From NCBI GenBank assembly GCA_022843125.1, contig JALHOG010000044.1:1-43730 (forward strand): a stretch of 43,730 nt of DNA, given 5' to 3'. The notes beneath the pieces were generated by a model. It saw only the letters and a program-made list of their open reading frames with translations, had not been told where the DNA came from and ran no database searches. The DNA is from Ilumatobacteraceae bacterium (GTDB taxonomy: Bacteria > Actinomycetota > Acidimicrobiia > Acidimicrobiales > Ilumatobacteraceae). The position numbers and the translations under genes are program-made. This document shows positions 15,654-23,440 of this stretch, one piece after another (the first letter of the stretch is position 1; each line of letters begins with the position of its first letter).

Positions 15654-16337
15654 TCAGCCGAACTCGGCGTTGAGTCCGAGCACGGCCACCGCGAGCATCA
15701 CCACACCCGACGCCACCGAGATCGCACGGTGGTGCTGTGCCATCCAGCGCGTCATCCGGCGCTGGAGCGGAACGGCGAGGAACGGCAGCAGCACGAGCGG
15801 CCAGCCGAAGCCGAACGCGAACGCCACGAAGTACCAGAGCTGGTCGACCAGCGCGCCGGTCCCGGCGACACCGCCGAGCACGAACGCCGACACGATGATC
15901 GGCCCCGTGCACGGCAGCGTCATCGGCGCCAGGAACATCCCGTACAGGTACGACGAGCCGACCGGGCTCCCGACGATCGGGGCGTTCACGGTGGCGAGCC
16001 GCGCGAACGGATTGCGGCCCGCGAGCATCGCCACCCCGAGCACGATCACGAGCCCGTACACGAGCGGCAGCATCCAGTCGAGGATGCTGGCGACGCTGCG
16101 CTGCACCTGATGCAGCAGGAACCCGAGCACCACCATGAACGTGATGATCCCGGCGAGCACCGCGAAGCCGAGCAGCTTTGGAGCGATGCGTTGCCAGAGG
16201 GTGGGCTCACCGACCGCATCGAGCGAACCGTTGCGGCCGGCGAGCATCACCATCAGACCCGGGTAGAGCGGCAGCAGGCAGACGTTCGACAGGATGGCCG
16301 CGTTGCCCAGCGTGAACGCCTCGACGAACTGCGACAT
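15654..16337 (-). CDS. CcdA/DsbD-type thiol-disulfide membrane transporter
   Basis: 227 residues with six membrane spans. It carries the paired cysteines of the CcdA family in span-start motifs: Cys20 in SNVCLLPLYPG and Cys143 in TLPCTGPIIV. Such proteins carry electrons from cytoplasmic thioredoxin across the membrane. The gene starts 13 bases after the TlpA-like lipoprotein gene in the same direction, so the pair forms an electron relay: CcdA reduces the external TlpA domain. The partner may be cytochrome c maturation or another oxidised protein; no cytochrome genes are in the window. Confidence 0.9.
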   Translation of the reverse strand: MSQFVEAFTLGNAAILSNVCLLPLYPGLMVMLAGRNGSLDAVGEPTLWQRIAPKLLGFAVLAGIITFMVVLGFLLHQVQRSVASILDWMLPLVYGLVIVLGVAMLAGRNPFARLATVNAPIVGSPVGSSYLYGMFLAPMTLPCTGPIIVSAFVLGGVAGTGALVDQLWYFVAFAFGFGWPLVLLPFLAVPLQRRMTRWMAQHHRAISVASGVVMLAVAVLGLNAEFG

Positions 16338-16350
16338 CGGCGTGCGCCGC

Positions 16351-17139
16351 TCAGCCGAGCGCCTGGACGGCGGCGACGATCTCGTCGGCCGACTCGCCGC
16401 CGGTCATCAGCTCACCGGCGCTGCCCATCGTGTCGAGCAGGAACCACGGGGTGCCTGGCGGATTGGCGATCGAGTTGCCGAACTCGTCGACGAGCGCCGC
16501 GAGGAGCTCGGGCGACATCACGGCGAAACGCACCGAGTCGAAGCCGTTCTCGGCGGCGTAGGCGGCCACGTCGGCCGCCGCGAGGTCGGTCTCGACGCTG
16601 AGGGCGAGCACCGTGGCACCGTCGCCGAGCTGCGCAGCGGCCTCGTTCGTCCGGCCGAGCTGCTCGCGGCAGTTCGGGCACCACGTGGCGAACGCCTCCA
16701 CGAACACCGGGGTGCCTGCGAGGTCGTGCAGGGTGAACGTCACACCGTCGACGTCGGTGATCGGCAGCGTCTGATACGCGGCGAGCTCGACCATGTCGTC
16801 GGTCATCGTGTCCGCCATCGTCTCGGCGTCGGTCATCGTGTCCGTCATCGTGTCGGCCATCGTCTCGGCGTCCGTCATCGTGTCCGCCATCGTGTCGGCC
16901 ATCGTCTCGGCGTCGGCCATCGTCTCGGCGTCGGCCATCGTGTCGACCATCGTGTCGGCCATCGTGTCGGTCATCGTGTCCGCCATCGTGTCCGCCATCG
17001 TCTCCGTCATCGTGTCGGCCATCGTCTCGGTGTCGGCGGCGGCCGGCGTGGCGTCGTCGTCGCTGCCGCAGGCGGCCAGGGTGAGGGCGCCCAGTGCGCA
17101 GAGTGCAGCGAGTCGATGGGGGCGGCGGGTGCTGGACAT
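16351..17139 (-). CDS. TlpA/thioredoxin-like lipoprotein with methionine-rich linker
   Basis: 262 residues. ATG 17139 has an AGGAGAT ribosome site. The signal peptide ends LTLAAC with lipidated Cys24, then GSDDDAT. Residues 38-116 are built from Thr-Met-Ala-Asp, Thr-Met-Thr-Asp and Ala-Glu-Thr-Met units and hold 18 methionines. The C-terminal domain is thioredoxin-like, with the redox motif WCPNC (Cys154, Cys157) after the strand TPVFVEAFAT and a cis-Pro region (GTPWFLLD). It should work outside the membrane, reduced by the CcdA-like protein encoded 13 bases downstream. The Met-rich linker might bind Cu(I) or absorb oxidants; this is speculation. Confidence 0.9.
   Translation of the reverse strand: MSSTRRPHRLAALCALGALTLAACGSDDDATPAAADTETMADTMTETMADTMADTMTDTMADTMVDTMADAETMADAETMADTMADTMTDAETMADTMTDTMTDAETMADTMTDDMVELAAYQTLPITDVDGVTFTLHDLAGTPVFVEAFATWCPNCREQLGRTNEAAAQLGDGATVLALSVETDLAAADVAAYAAENGFDSVRFAVMSPELLAALVDEFGNSIANPPGTPWFLLDTMGSAGELMTGGESADEIVAAVQALG
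16792..17028 (-). repeat. 6/12-bp tandem repeats coding the Met-rich linker
   Basis: About 237 bases are made of units such as GTGTCGGCCATC, GTGTCCGTCATC and GTCTCGGCGTCG (plus-strand reading), running without spacers inside the TlpA-like gene. The units are multiples of three, so changes in number keep the frame. It is not a CRISPR: there are no unique spacers. Confidence 0.9.
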
Positions 17140-17338
17140 GGGATCTCCTGGGGGTCGGGCAGCGAGGTGCTGCGTGCGTGACCCACGATGACGGAGCGCT
17201 GCGAAACACCCAGGTGCGACTCTGGGAACAAATGCGAAACCCTGCGGCGGTTCGCCACCGGCTAACCGCCGACACTGCGCTGCGCCGGTCGACGCGCGAC
17301 GATCTCCGGGTTCGATCATCGATCCTCCGGGGGGCCAC

Positions 17339-18391
17339 ATGACCACACCGACGTTCGGCATCTTCGACCACATCGAGGCGATTCCCGGCACGTCGACACC
17401 GGCGCTGCTACGCGACCGGCTCGACCTCGTGCGCATGGCAGACGAGGCCGGCTTCACCGGGTACTACCTCGCCGAGCACCACGGGTCCGACCTGTGCATG
17501 GCGCCCAACCAGGAGATGTTCATCGCGGCTGCGTCGCAGATCACCCGGAACATCCGCATGGGCCCGATGGTCAAGCTGCTCCCGCTCCACCACCCCGTGC
17601 GGCTGATCGAAGACCTCTGCATCGCCGACAACCTCACCAACGGGCGCATGGAGTTCGGCGTCGGCCGTGGCGTCGCCCCGATCGAGCACTACTGGTTCGG
17701 GAGCAACTGGCCCGAGTCGACCGACCGCTTCGAGGACATCCTGGGCATCATCAGCCGCGCCTTCAAGACCGGCGAGATCAGCGCCGAGGAGTCGAAGTAC
17801 TACGACTTCCGCACGATGCCGATGTCCACCATGCCGGTCCAGAGCCACATCCCGTTCTGGTATCCGGGCAGCCCGGTCACGGCCGGCAGGTTCGGCCTCA
17901 ACCTGATCTGGCCCGGCCCGATCAGCAAGGACGCATACGACCTGTACGTCGACACCTGGAACGCGCACCGCAACGACGACGTGCGTATGGACGCGCCCGG
18001 ATCAGCACCTCGCGTCGCGTGCACGATGCTGCTCGCGATCGACGAGCAGTCCGACCGGGCGCTCGACATCGCGACCCGTGGCATGAACGGGTTGATGCGT
18101 CGCACCCACGCAGTTCACCAGTGGGACGCCGAGGTGCTCGGCGACGATGCCGCCGACGCGGCCCTCGGGCCGCTACGCCGGATCCTCAGCCACATCGACG
18201 AAGCGATCCAGGCCGGCGCCGGCACGCCCGAGCAGATCAAGGAGCGGCTCGGCGGCATCCTCGAGTCGGGCATGACCGACTACATCGTGTTGCAGATCCC
18301 GACGGGTGACATGACGCTCGACGAGGCGAAGCGCACCATGGATCTGTTCTGCAGCGACGTCAAGCCCGACCTCGAACGGATCGCCGCCTGA
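17339..18391 (+). CDS. LLM-class (luciferase-like) flavin-dependent oxidoreductase
   Basis: 350 residues; a G-run (CCGGGGGGCC) just before the ATG may serve as ribosome site. The TIM-barrel LLM fold is shown by FGIFDHIE, the motif GYYLAEHHGSD (about 42-52), LPLHHPVRLIEDLCIADNLT, and GRMEFGVGRGVAPIEHYWFG (about 102-121), the common flavin-side loop. A mono-oxygenase using FMNH2 or F420 is expected; the substrate is unknown. It stands alone, between the divergent TlpA gene and a convergent Tat-exported protein. The 199-base upstream gap holds two TGCGAAAC direct repeats (about 17201 and 17229) and no clear promoter. Confidence 0.88.
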   Translation: MTTPTFGIFDHIEAIPGTSTPALLRDRLDLVRMADEAGFTGYYLAEHHGSDLCMAPNQEMFIAAASQITRNIRMGPMVKLLPLHHPVRLIEDLCIADNLTNGRMEFGVGRGVAPIEHYWFGSNWPESTDRFEDILGIISRAFKTGEISAEESKYYDFRTMPMSTMPVQSHIPFWYPGSPVTAGRFGLNLIWPGPISKDAYDLYVDTWNAHRNDDVRMDAPGSAPRVACTMLLAIDEQSDRALDIATRGMNGLMRRTHAVHQWDAEVLGDDAADAALGPLRRILSHIDEAIQAGAGTPEQIKERLGGILESGMTDYIVLQIPTGDMTLDEAKRTMDLFCSDVKPDLERIAA

Positions 18392-18400
18392 GGCAGGCGC

Positions 18401-19333
18401 TCACAGGAGCGAGCCGACGACATCGACGAGGACGTGGGTGGCGGCCGGGCCGCAGCGAACCTTGATCCTGCCGGCGGTCATCGCGACGACAGCCCCATTC
18501 GCGACCGTGAGGCCGGCAGAGGAGAAGTTGACCGTGGAGTTGCCCGGATACGTCACGCCGTCCGCGAACGCTGCCACGAAGCCCGGGCCTGCGGTCGCGG
18601 TGGTGGTGATGTTCAGCACGGCGGCACGGGCGGTGGTGATCAACTTCGACGACAGATCGATCGTGCGCTCCTCGTCGGGGCTGAACCGAGTGGTGTCGCG
18701 CGAGTCGAACACCCGCGCCTGGGCGCCGGCGAACGGGATGAACGCCTGAGCTGCGGGGACATAGCCGACCTCCATGCCGAAGATCGATTGGCCGGCCGAG
18801 CAGAACACCTTCATCGCGTAGGTGGCGCCAGGCGTGAGCGGCACGTCGACGGTGACCGTGGCGGTCGCCGGGTTGATGCCGGCCGGCAGGCTCGCCAGGG
18901 TCATCGCGTCGAGCAGCGTCTGGGTGCCGAACGTCCGGCGGGTGATCGCGATGATCGGCTGGCCGACGTAGGCGACGTTGATCTTCTTCACCACCGACCC
19001 GATCGGGATCGGCAACGACGCGTAGATCTCGCCGGGCGCGTCGCTCGGCTGCATTCCGGTGAGGATCTGGTGGAGCCGATAGGGCGTGCCCGACGTACGG
19101 GCCACGTCGAACGCGAACGCGTCGAGCGGCAGGTACACGAGTCCGGGAGTCGGGGCCTCGATCGCTTCGGTCACGTCCACTGCGGCCGTCGCCGGGGTGG
19201 CACCGGTGAGCGCGCTCGCCAACCCGATCGCGCCTGCAGCGCCGAGGCCGCCGATCATCGCGCGGCGGCTCAGGCCGAGTACCTCGGCCTCACCTCCGGT
19301 CACCGTCTCGTCCACCGTGTCGTCGTCATTCAT
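18401..19333 (-). CDS. Tat-exported protein with actinobacterial surface domain
   Basis: 310 residues. The N-terminus carries a twin-arginine signal: LSRRAMIGGLGAAG (Arg23-Arg24), then a hydrophobic core and an Ala-rich cleavage region (GATPATAA). A GAGAGGGG ribosome site precedes the ATG. The C-terminal 110 residues contain ARVFDSRDTTRF, LNITTTATAGPGF and THVLVDVVGSLL. This set marks a beta-rich module repeated in many secreted actinobacterial proteins (an RVFDTR ... LNVT ... HLLVDVSGYF pattern). The middle is unrecognised. It is probably a secreted or cell-wall protein whose fold forms in the cytoplasm before export. Confidence 0.8.
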   Translation of the reverse strand: MNDDDTVDETVTGGEAEVLGLSRRAMIGGLGAAGAIGLASALTGATPATAAVDVTEAIEAPTPGLVYLPLDAFAFDVARTSGTPYRLHQILTGMQPSDAPGEIYASLPIPIGSVVKKINVAYVGQPIIAITRRTFGTQTLLDAMTLASLPAGINPATATVTVDVPLTPGATYAMKVFCSAGQSIFGMEVGYVPAAQAFIPFAGAQARVFDSRDTTRFSPDEERTIDLSSKLITTARAAVLNITTTATAGPGFVAAFADGVTYPGNSTVNFSSAGLTVANGAVVAMTAGRIKVRCGPAATHVLVDVVGSLL

Positions 19334-19452
19334 CGCGACCCCTCTCGGTTGTGCTCGTTCGTACGTCAGCCAGTGTGCGGAACGCGCCTGGCGTGCATGA
19401 GCACGTCACATCATTGCCGGTCGCGCACCGTGATGGGTGATCGCAGTGGCGG

Positions 19453-19461
19453 CGTGTATCA
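19453..19461 (+). promoter_or_regulatory. CGTGTATCA element upstream of the sigma gene
   Basis: This 9-mer recurs as CGTGTATCA at 23360 and CGCGTATCA at 24703, in each case upstream of a gene of the same cassette and in the same orientation. Here it is 107 bases before the preferred sigma start, or 29 bases before the alternative ATG at 19491. A candidate -10 of promoters read by this ECF sigma factor. Confidence 0.4.
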
Positions 19462-19557
19462 GACGCAGATGAGCGGAGCATGAGTCCGGCATGAGCGCCC
19501 GCACCGCCGACCCGGCTCGGACCGGCGTGCACGTCACGCGAGCCGGGGTCGGGCTGC

Positions 19558-19563
19558 GAGACT
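19558..19563 (+). promoter_or_regulatory. -10 element for a leaderless sigma-factor message
   Basis: TGC-GAGACT ends five bases before the ATG at 19569, repeating the arrangement at 14776. It would give basal leaderless expression of the sigma gene. Confidence 0.4.
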
Positions 19564-19568
19564 GCGGC

Positions 19569-20129
19569 ATGCCATCGGATCAGGCGTTGATCGCGGCGTG
19601 TCGCGCCGGCGACCAGGATGCGTGGCGCGCGGTGTACGACCAGTACCACCGTCTCGTCGCGTCGATCGCCCGCTCCTACGGCGCGACTGAGCACGACGCC
19701 GACGAGATCGTCCAGATCTCGTTCTCCATCCTCCACGACAGCATCGATCGCATCGCCGACGACTCCCGGCTCGCCGCCTGGCTGTCGACGATCGCTCGCC
19801 GCCACACCTGGCGGCTGCTCGAGTCCCGTCGCCGTTCGACGCCGACCGACTTCGCCGACAGCGCCATTGCACACGACTCGGTTCGTGAGCACGCCGACCG
19901 GAGCGCCGACGGCGACCTCCTGCGAGCGGCGCTCCGCGTGATGCCGTCACGCTGCCGCGCACTCCTCGAGGCCCTCTACCTGCGGCCCGACGAGCCGGGG
20001 TACGCCGACATCGCGGCAGAACTCGGCATCCCGATCGGCAGCATCGGCCCCACGCGCGGTCGATGCCTCGCCCACCTCCGCACGATCGTCGACGCGATGA
20101 CCACCAACCCGGAAGGATCACGAACATGA
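19569..20129 (+). CDS. ECF-type RNA polymerase sigma factor
   Basis: 186 residues from ATG 19569, the natural sigma-2 start (DQALIAACRAGDQDAWRAVY). An in-frame ATG at 19491 would add 26 residues with no family resemblance. Region 2 spans about residues 5-80 with the core-binding and -10 recognition helices (ATEHDADEIVQISFSILHD). Region 4 is about residues 112-170 (MPSRCRALLEALYLRPDEPG, YADIAAELGIPIGSIGPTRG). No anti-sigma gene with a membrane span is adjacent. The next gene overlaps the stop as ATGA, and a CHAT protease follows, so release of sigma activity by proteolysis is an attractive idea. Confidence 0.9.
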   Translation: MPSDQALIAACRAGDQDAWRAVYDQYHRLVASIARSYGATEHDADEIVQISFSILHDSIDRIADDSRLAAWLSTIARRHTWRLLESRRRSTPTDFADSAIAHDSVREHADRSADGDLLRAALRVMPSRCRALLEALYLRPDEPGYADIAAELGIPIGSIGPTRGRCLAHLRTIVDAMTTNPEGSRT

Positions 20130-20578
20130 GCGGGCGTTTCCCCTCCGACGACGACCTCGAGCAGGGTCTCCGCCACCTACGCCGTGACGGAAGCGGCACG
20201 CCAGGGCGATGGACCCCGGCCGGCGGCTGGTCGATCATCGGTTCGATCGTGCTCGACTCGTCGGAGCGCGACCTCGAAGCCGTCCGCTCGACCGCCACCA
20301 CCGATCACCGCCAGCTCGTCATCGAGGCCGGCGGGGCGATCGTGGTGCTCGACGTCACCCCCTCGCCCGACGGTGACGAGCGGGTGCTGCGCGGCCACGT
20401 CACAGCGGTCGACCCGACCGCATGCGCGATCCAGTTCGTCGACCCGACCGGTCACGAGCTCGCGCTCGTCCTCGCCGACGACCTCGGCGAGTTCGACGCC
20501 GTCGTCCTGCCCGGGCGGATGACGATGTTCGTCGCCACCGATTCGTTCGACGCCGCCGTCGACATCGACATCGAATGA
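20126..20578 (+). CDS. Small beta-rich protein of the sigma/CHAT cassette
   Basis: 150 residues. ATG 20126 overlaps the sigma stop (ATGA) and has GGAAGGA nine bases upstream inside the sigma gene. The first 30 residues are charged and helical. The rest looks like a compact beta sandwich with alternating Val/Asp strands (IVVLDVTPSPDGDERVLRGH, ALVLADDLGEF) and a very acidic end (DAAVDIDIE). There is no signal, membrane span, zinc-binding motif or known domain. By position between an ECF sigma and a CHAT protease it may be an anti-sigma-like regulator, a CHAT substrate or an adaptor. That is inference only. Confidence 0.6.
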   Translation: MSGRFPSDDDLEQGLRHLRRDGSGTPGRWTPAGGWSIIGSIVLDSSERDLEAVRSTATTDHRQLVIEAGGAIVVLDVTPSPDGDERVLRGHVTAVDPTACAIQFVDPTGHELALVLADDLGEFDAVVLPGRMTMFVATDSFDAAVDIDIE

Positions 20579-20627
20579 GCGACTCGTCGGCAACCCACCG
20601 GGCCCGCCGCCGATCCGACACACCTCG

Positions 20628-23330
20628 ATGACCGAGCCGCAGCGTCACGACGTCGTCGAGGAGATCCGTGCGCTCGCGGCCAGCAGCGTCGCCGATGCCA
20701 CGGTTGCCGCCGAACGCGCACTGGAGGAGACCGGCGAGCGCGGCGACGTGCTGTACCTCCTCGCCGAGCTGCGGGCGCGCAGCGGGCGAGCCGACGTGGC
20801 GATCGACCTGATCGACCGCGCCGAGCGCGCGTTCCGGCTCGAAGGCGCACTCCTGGAGGCAGACCGCTGCGCGGTCGGACGGGTGGCCGTGCTCGACGAC
20901 CTCGGTCGCCACGACGAGGCCGAGGCGATCGCGACCGGGGTCATCGACCGGTTGCTGGACGGCGACGGTGGCCCGGACGTCTGTGCCGACCCCGCCCACG
21001 CGACGATCGCGGTCGGCGCGCTGAGCAACCGGGCCCTGTGCCGGGAGACGACGGGCGACTACACCGGAGCCCTGGCCGACTACGAGCGGGCGATCGGCAT
21101 CGCCTCGGTGGAATCGGACCCACTCCTGCTCGCGCAACTCGAGATCAACCGGGTCGGTGTGCTCGACATGCTCGGGCGAGCCCACGACGCCATCGGCGGG
21201 CTGCAGCGTGCCTTCCCGCTCCTGGAGGAGCTCGGCGAACGCGAGGACGTCGTCAAGGCGGCGGCCAACCTCGGGGCGATGCTGTGCCGTCTCGGCGACT
21301 ACCACGAGGGACTGACATGGCTCTCGCGGGCGGAACGGATCGTCGAGTCCGGGACCGACGACGCGTGCGGCGTCCTCGTCGAGACCGCCGAAGCCCTGGC
21401 CAGCCTCGGGGCGATCGACGAGGCGGTCCGCCGGTACCGGGATGCGCTCGAGATCCTCGCCCGCTCGCCGATCAGCTGGCTCGAGGGCCGCGCCTGGCTC
21501 GGCCTCGGCATCTGTCTCGCCAGAGACGGCGACGACGCCGGTTCCCGCACGGCGCTGCGCACGGCGATCGACGCGTTCGAGGCCTCCGACAACCTGCCAC
21601 TGACCGTCGCATCGTTGCTCGAGCTGGCGAGGATCGAGGCGTCCGACCACGCCTTCACAGCGCTCGCACTCGACCAGTTGCGCAGGGCGCTCGCCCTCGC
21701 CGACGAGGATCGCTGGCCGGTCCAGGCATGCGTGGCCCAACTCCGACTCGGCGAGCTCACCAGCGGTACCGAAGGGGAGCGTTGGCTGCGTTCTGCGCTG
21801 CGCCTGGCCGAGCGCTCGAGCCTGCTCCCGCTCACGATGCGAGCCCGGCAGCGGCTCGGCCACCATCTCCTCCAGCGCGGCCGGATCGACAACGCGCGGG
21901 AACATGTCGAGTCGGCCGTCGACATCGCCGAGTCACTCCGCAGCCGTCTGAACCACCACTCGCTGCTGCGGATGTTCCCGGCCGAATCCATCTCGTGCTA
22001 CGACGACCTCGTCGCCCTGCGCCTCGCCGATGGCGACGTCGAGGGGGCGTTCGCCGCCGCCGATCGTGGCCGCAGCCGGTCGATCCTCGACCTGCGCCGG
22101 CGCGCCGTCCGGGAGGATCGGCCCGAGGTGGTCGAGCTCGAGGTCGAGCTCGACGTGGTCTACGACCGACTGCTCGGCGCCGGTGACGCGACCTCGCTGC
22201 GCGAACGCAGGCTGCTCGAGGACCGTGCCCGTGATCTGGAACAGCGGCTGGAGCGCACCCGCTTCGACCTGCGCCCGGCACCGGCACACCTCGCCGGGCG
22301 CGTGCAGTGGACGGCGGGAAGCCCGCTCGCCGCCGACCTCGTCCTCATGTACCACCGAGCCGGCCCGGCGATCGGGGTGTTCGCCCAGCAGGGGGGTCGC
22401 ACGACCTGGCACGCCGACATCGTCCGGCCGGCCGATGTCGCCGATGAGCTCGAGCGATTCCATGCCGACGGCCGGCGTGCCTGGGCGTTGCGGTCGGCGG
22501 GCGTGGCAGCAGACCTGCCGTCGATCGCGGCGACCGCCGAACGACGTACGCAGCGGTTGGGCGAGATGGTGCTCGGCCCGGTCGGCGACGTGCTCGCCGC
22601 AGCCGCGGGCAGGGAACCGCTCCGTGTCGTCGTAGCACCCACCGGGCCGCTCTGGTCGGTGCCGTTCGCCGCAGTCGGCATCCATCCGTCCGGCGCGACC
22701 CTGATCGACGCGGCGATCGTGTCGACCACCCCCAGCCCGATGCTCGCCGCGCCACGCTCGCCGCGTGCGGGCGCGGCATCGGTCGTCGTCGGGGTCCAGG
22801 GGGGCGGTGTGCCAGCCGCCAAGGCCGAGGCCGCGCGCGTCGCCGCCCGCCTGGGCCCCACCTGCTCATTGCTCATCGACGATGCAGCGACGTTGGACGC
22901 CATCCGTCGACACCGCAGACCGGGCGTGCTCCACCTCGCTTCGCACGGTGTCCATCGCCAGCGCTCGCCACTCCAGTCGGGCGTCCGTCTCGCCGACGGA
23001 TGGCTCTCTGCGCATCGTGCTGCCGAGCTCGACCTCGACGGGTCGGTGGTGGTGTTGAGCGCGTGTGACACCGGCGCCGCGGTCGTCGGCGACGGCGAGG
23101 AGGTGCTCGGCGCTCAGTACGGGTTCCTCCTCGCCGGCGCACACAACGTCGTGATGTCGCTGTGGCCCGCGCACGATGCGATGACGGCCGACCTGATGGA
23201 CGACCTGCATCGTGCGCTGGCGTCGGGCACGACGGCGGCGGCGGCGTTGCGGACCGCTCAGCTCGCCCAGCGCGTACGAGCGCCACATCCGTGGTGGTGG
23301 TCGGGATTCGTGGTGTCGGGCACGATGTGA
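20628..23330 (+). CDS. TPR-CHAT caspase-like protease
   Basis: 900 residues from ATG 20628, 50 bases after the previous gene. Residues about 10-490 are tandem TPR-like helical hairpins (e.g. GDYTGALADYERAIGIA, LNHHSLLRMFPAESISCYDD at the end). A charged linker helix follows (VELEVELDVVYDRLLGAGD). Residues about 640-900 form a CHAT domain: LHLASHGVH with catalytic His773, VLSACDTG with catalytic Cys813, then GAQYGFLLAGAHNVVMSLWP and a Trp-rich C-terminus (PHPWWWSGFVVSG). CHAT domains belong to the caspase/separase clan; TPR-CHAT proteins are activated by binding partners and cut specific proteins. It has no signal, so it is cytoplasmic. The gene is flanked by an ECF sigma operon and a secreted subtilisin. 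Confidence 0.92.
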   Translation: MTEPQRHDVVEEIRALAASSVADATVAAERALEETGERGDVLYLLAELRARSGRADVAIDLIDRAERAFRLEGALLEADRCAVGRVAVLDDLGRHDEAEAIATGVIDRLLDGDGGPDVCADPAHATIAVGALSNRALCRETTGDYTGALADYERAIGIASVESDPLLLAQLEINRVGVLDMLGRAHDAIGGLQRAFPLLEELGEREDVVKAAANLGAMLCRLGDYHEGLTWLSRAERIVESGTDDACGVLVETAEALASLGAIDEAVRRYRDALEILARSPISWLEGRAWLGLGICLARDGDDAGSRTALRTAIDAFEASDNLPLTVASLLELARIEASDHAFTALALDQLRRALALADEDRWPVQACVAQLRLGELTSGTEGERWLRSALRLAERSSLLPLTMRARQRLGHHLLQRGRIDNAREHVESAVDIAESLRSRLNHHSLLRMFPAESISCYDDLVALRLADGDVEGAFAAADRGRSRSILDLRRRAVREDRPEVVELEVELDVVYDRLLGAGDATSLRERRLLEDRARDLEQRLERTRFDLRPAPAHLAGRVQWTAGSPLAADLVLMYHRAGPAIGVFAQQGGRTTWHADIVRPADVADELERFHADGRRAWALRSAGVAADLPSIAATAERRTQRLGEMVLGPVGDVLAAAAGREPLRVVVAPTGPLWSVPFAAVGIHPSGATLIDAAIVSTTPSPMLAAPRSPRAGAASVVVGVQGGGVPAAKAEAARVAARLGPTCSLLIDDAATLDAIRRHRRPGVLHLASHGVHRQRSPLQSGVRLADGWLSAHRAAELDLDGSVVVLSACDTGAAVVGDGEEVLGAQYGFLLAGAHNVVMSLWPAHDAMTADLMDDLHRALASGTTAAAALRTAQLAQRVRAPHPWWWSGFVVSGTM

Positions 23331-23359
23331 TCGCTCCGTCGGGCAGACGGTTGCGAACT

Positions 23360-23368
23360 CGTGTATCA
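23360..23368 (+). promoter_or_regulatory. CGTGTATCA element upstream of the subtilisin gene
   Basis: Second copy of the shared 9-mer, 72 bases before the subtilisin ATG at 23441 in the 110-base gap after the CHAT gene. The distance to the start nearly equals that of the third copy (69 bases). Confidence 0.45.
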
Positions 23369-23440
23369 ATCCGGTCCCCGGATCGCATGGATGTGCCTCC
23401 GACCCGTCCGCCGGTCCAGACGTCAACCGAGGTCCCCGAG

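Noticed and set aside
16772..16780. CGCGTATCA on the minus strand as a sigma target
   Set aside because: It is inside the tlpA-like coding region with no gene start in range; treated as a chance match.
16792..17028. Possible CRISPR-like array
   Set aside because: The repeats are 6/12-bp, contiguous and without spacers, and they code an in-frame linker of a lipoprotein.
17140..17338. Regulatory RNA or riboswitch in the gap between tlpA-like and LLM genes
   Set aside because: Only two short TGCGAAAC direct repeats and a weak CCCAG/CTGGG stem were found; not enough to support a structured RNA.
19491..19568. Longer sigma-factor start at ATG 19491
   Set aside because: The 26 added residues do not resemble a sigma region, and ATG 19569 has a leaderless promoter form. 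It remains possible if the CGTGTATCA element at 19453 is the active promoter.
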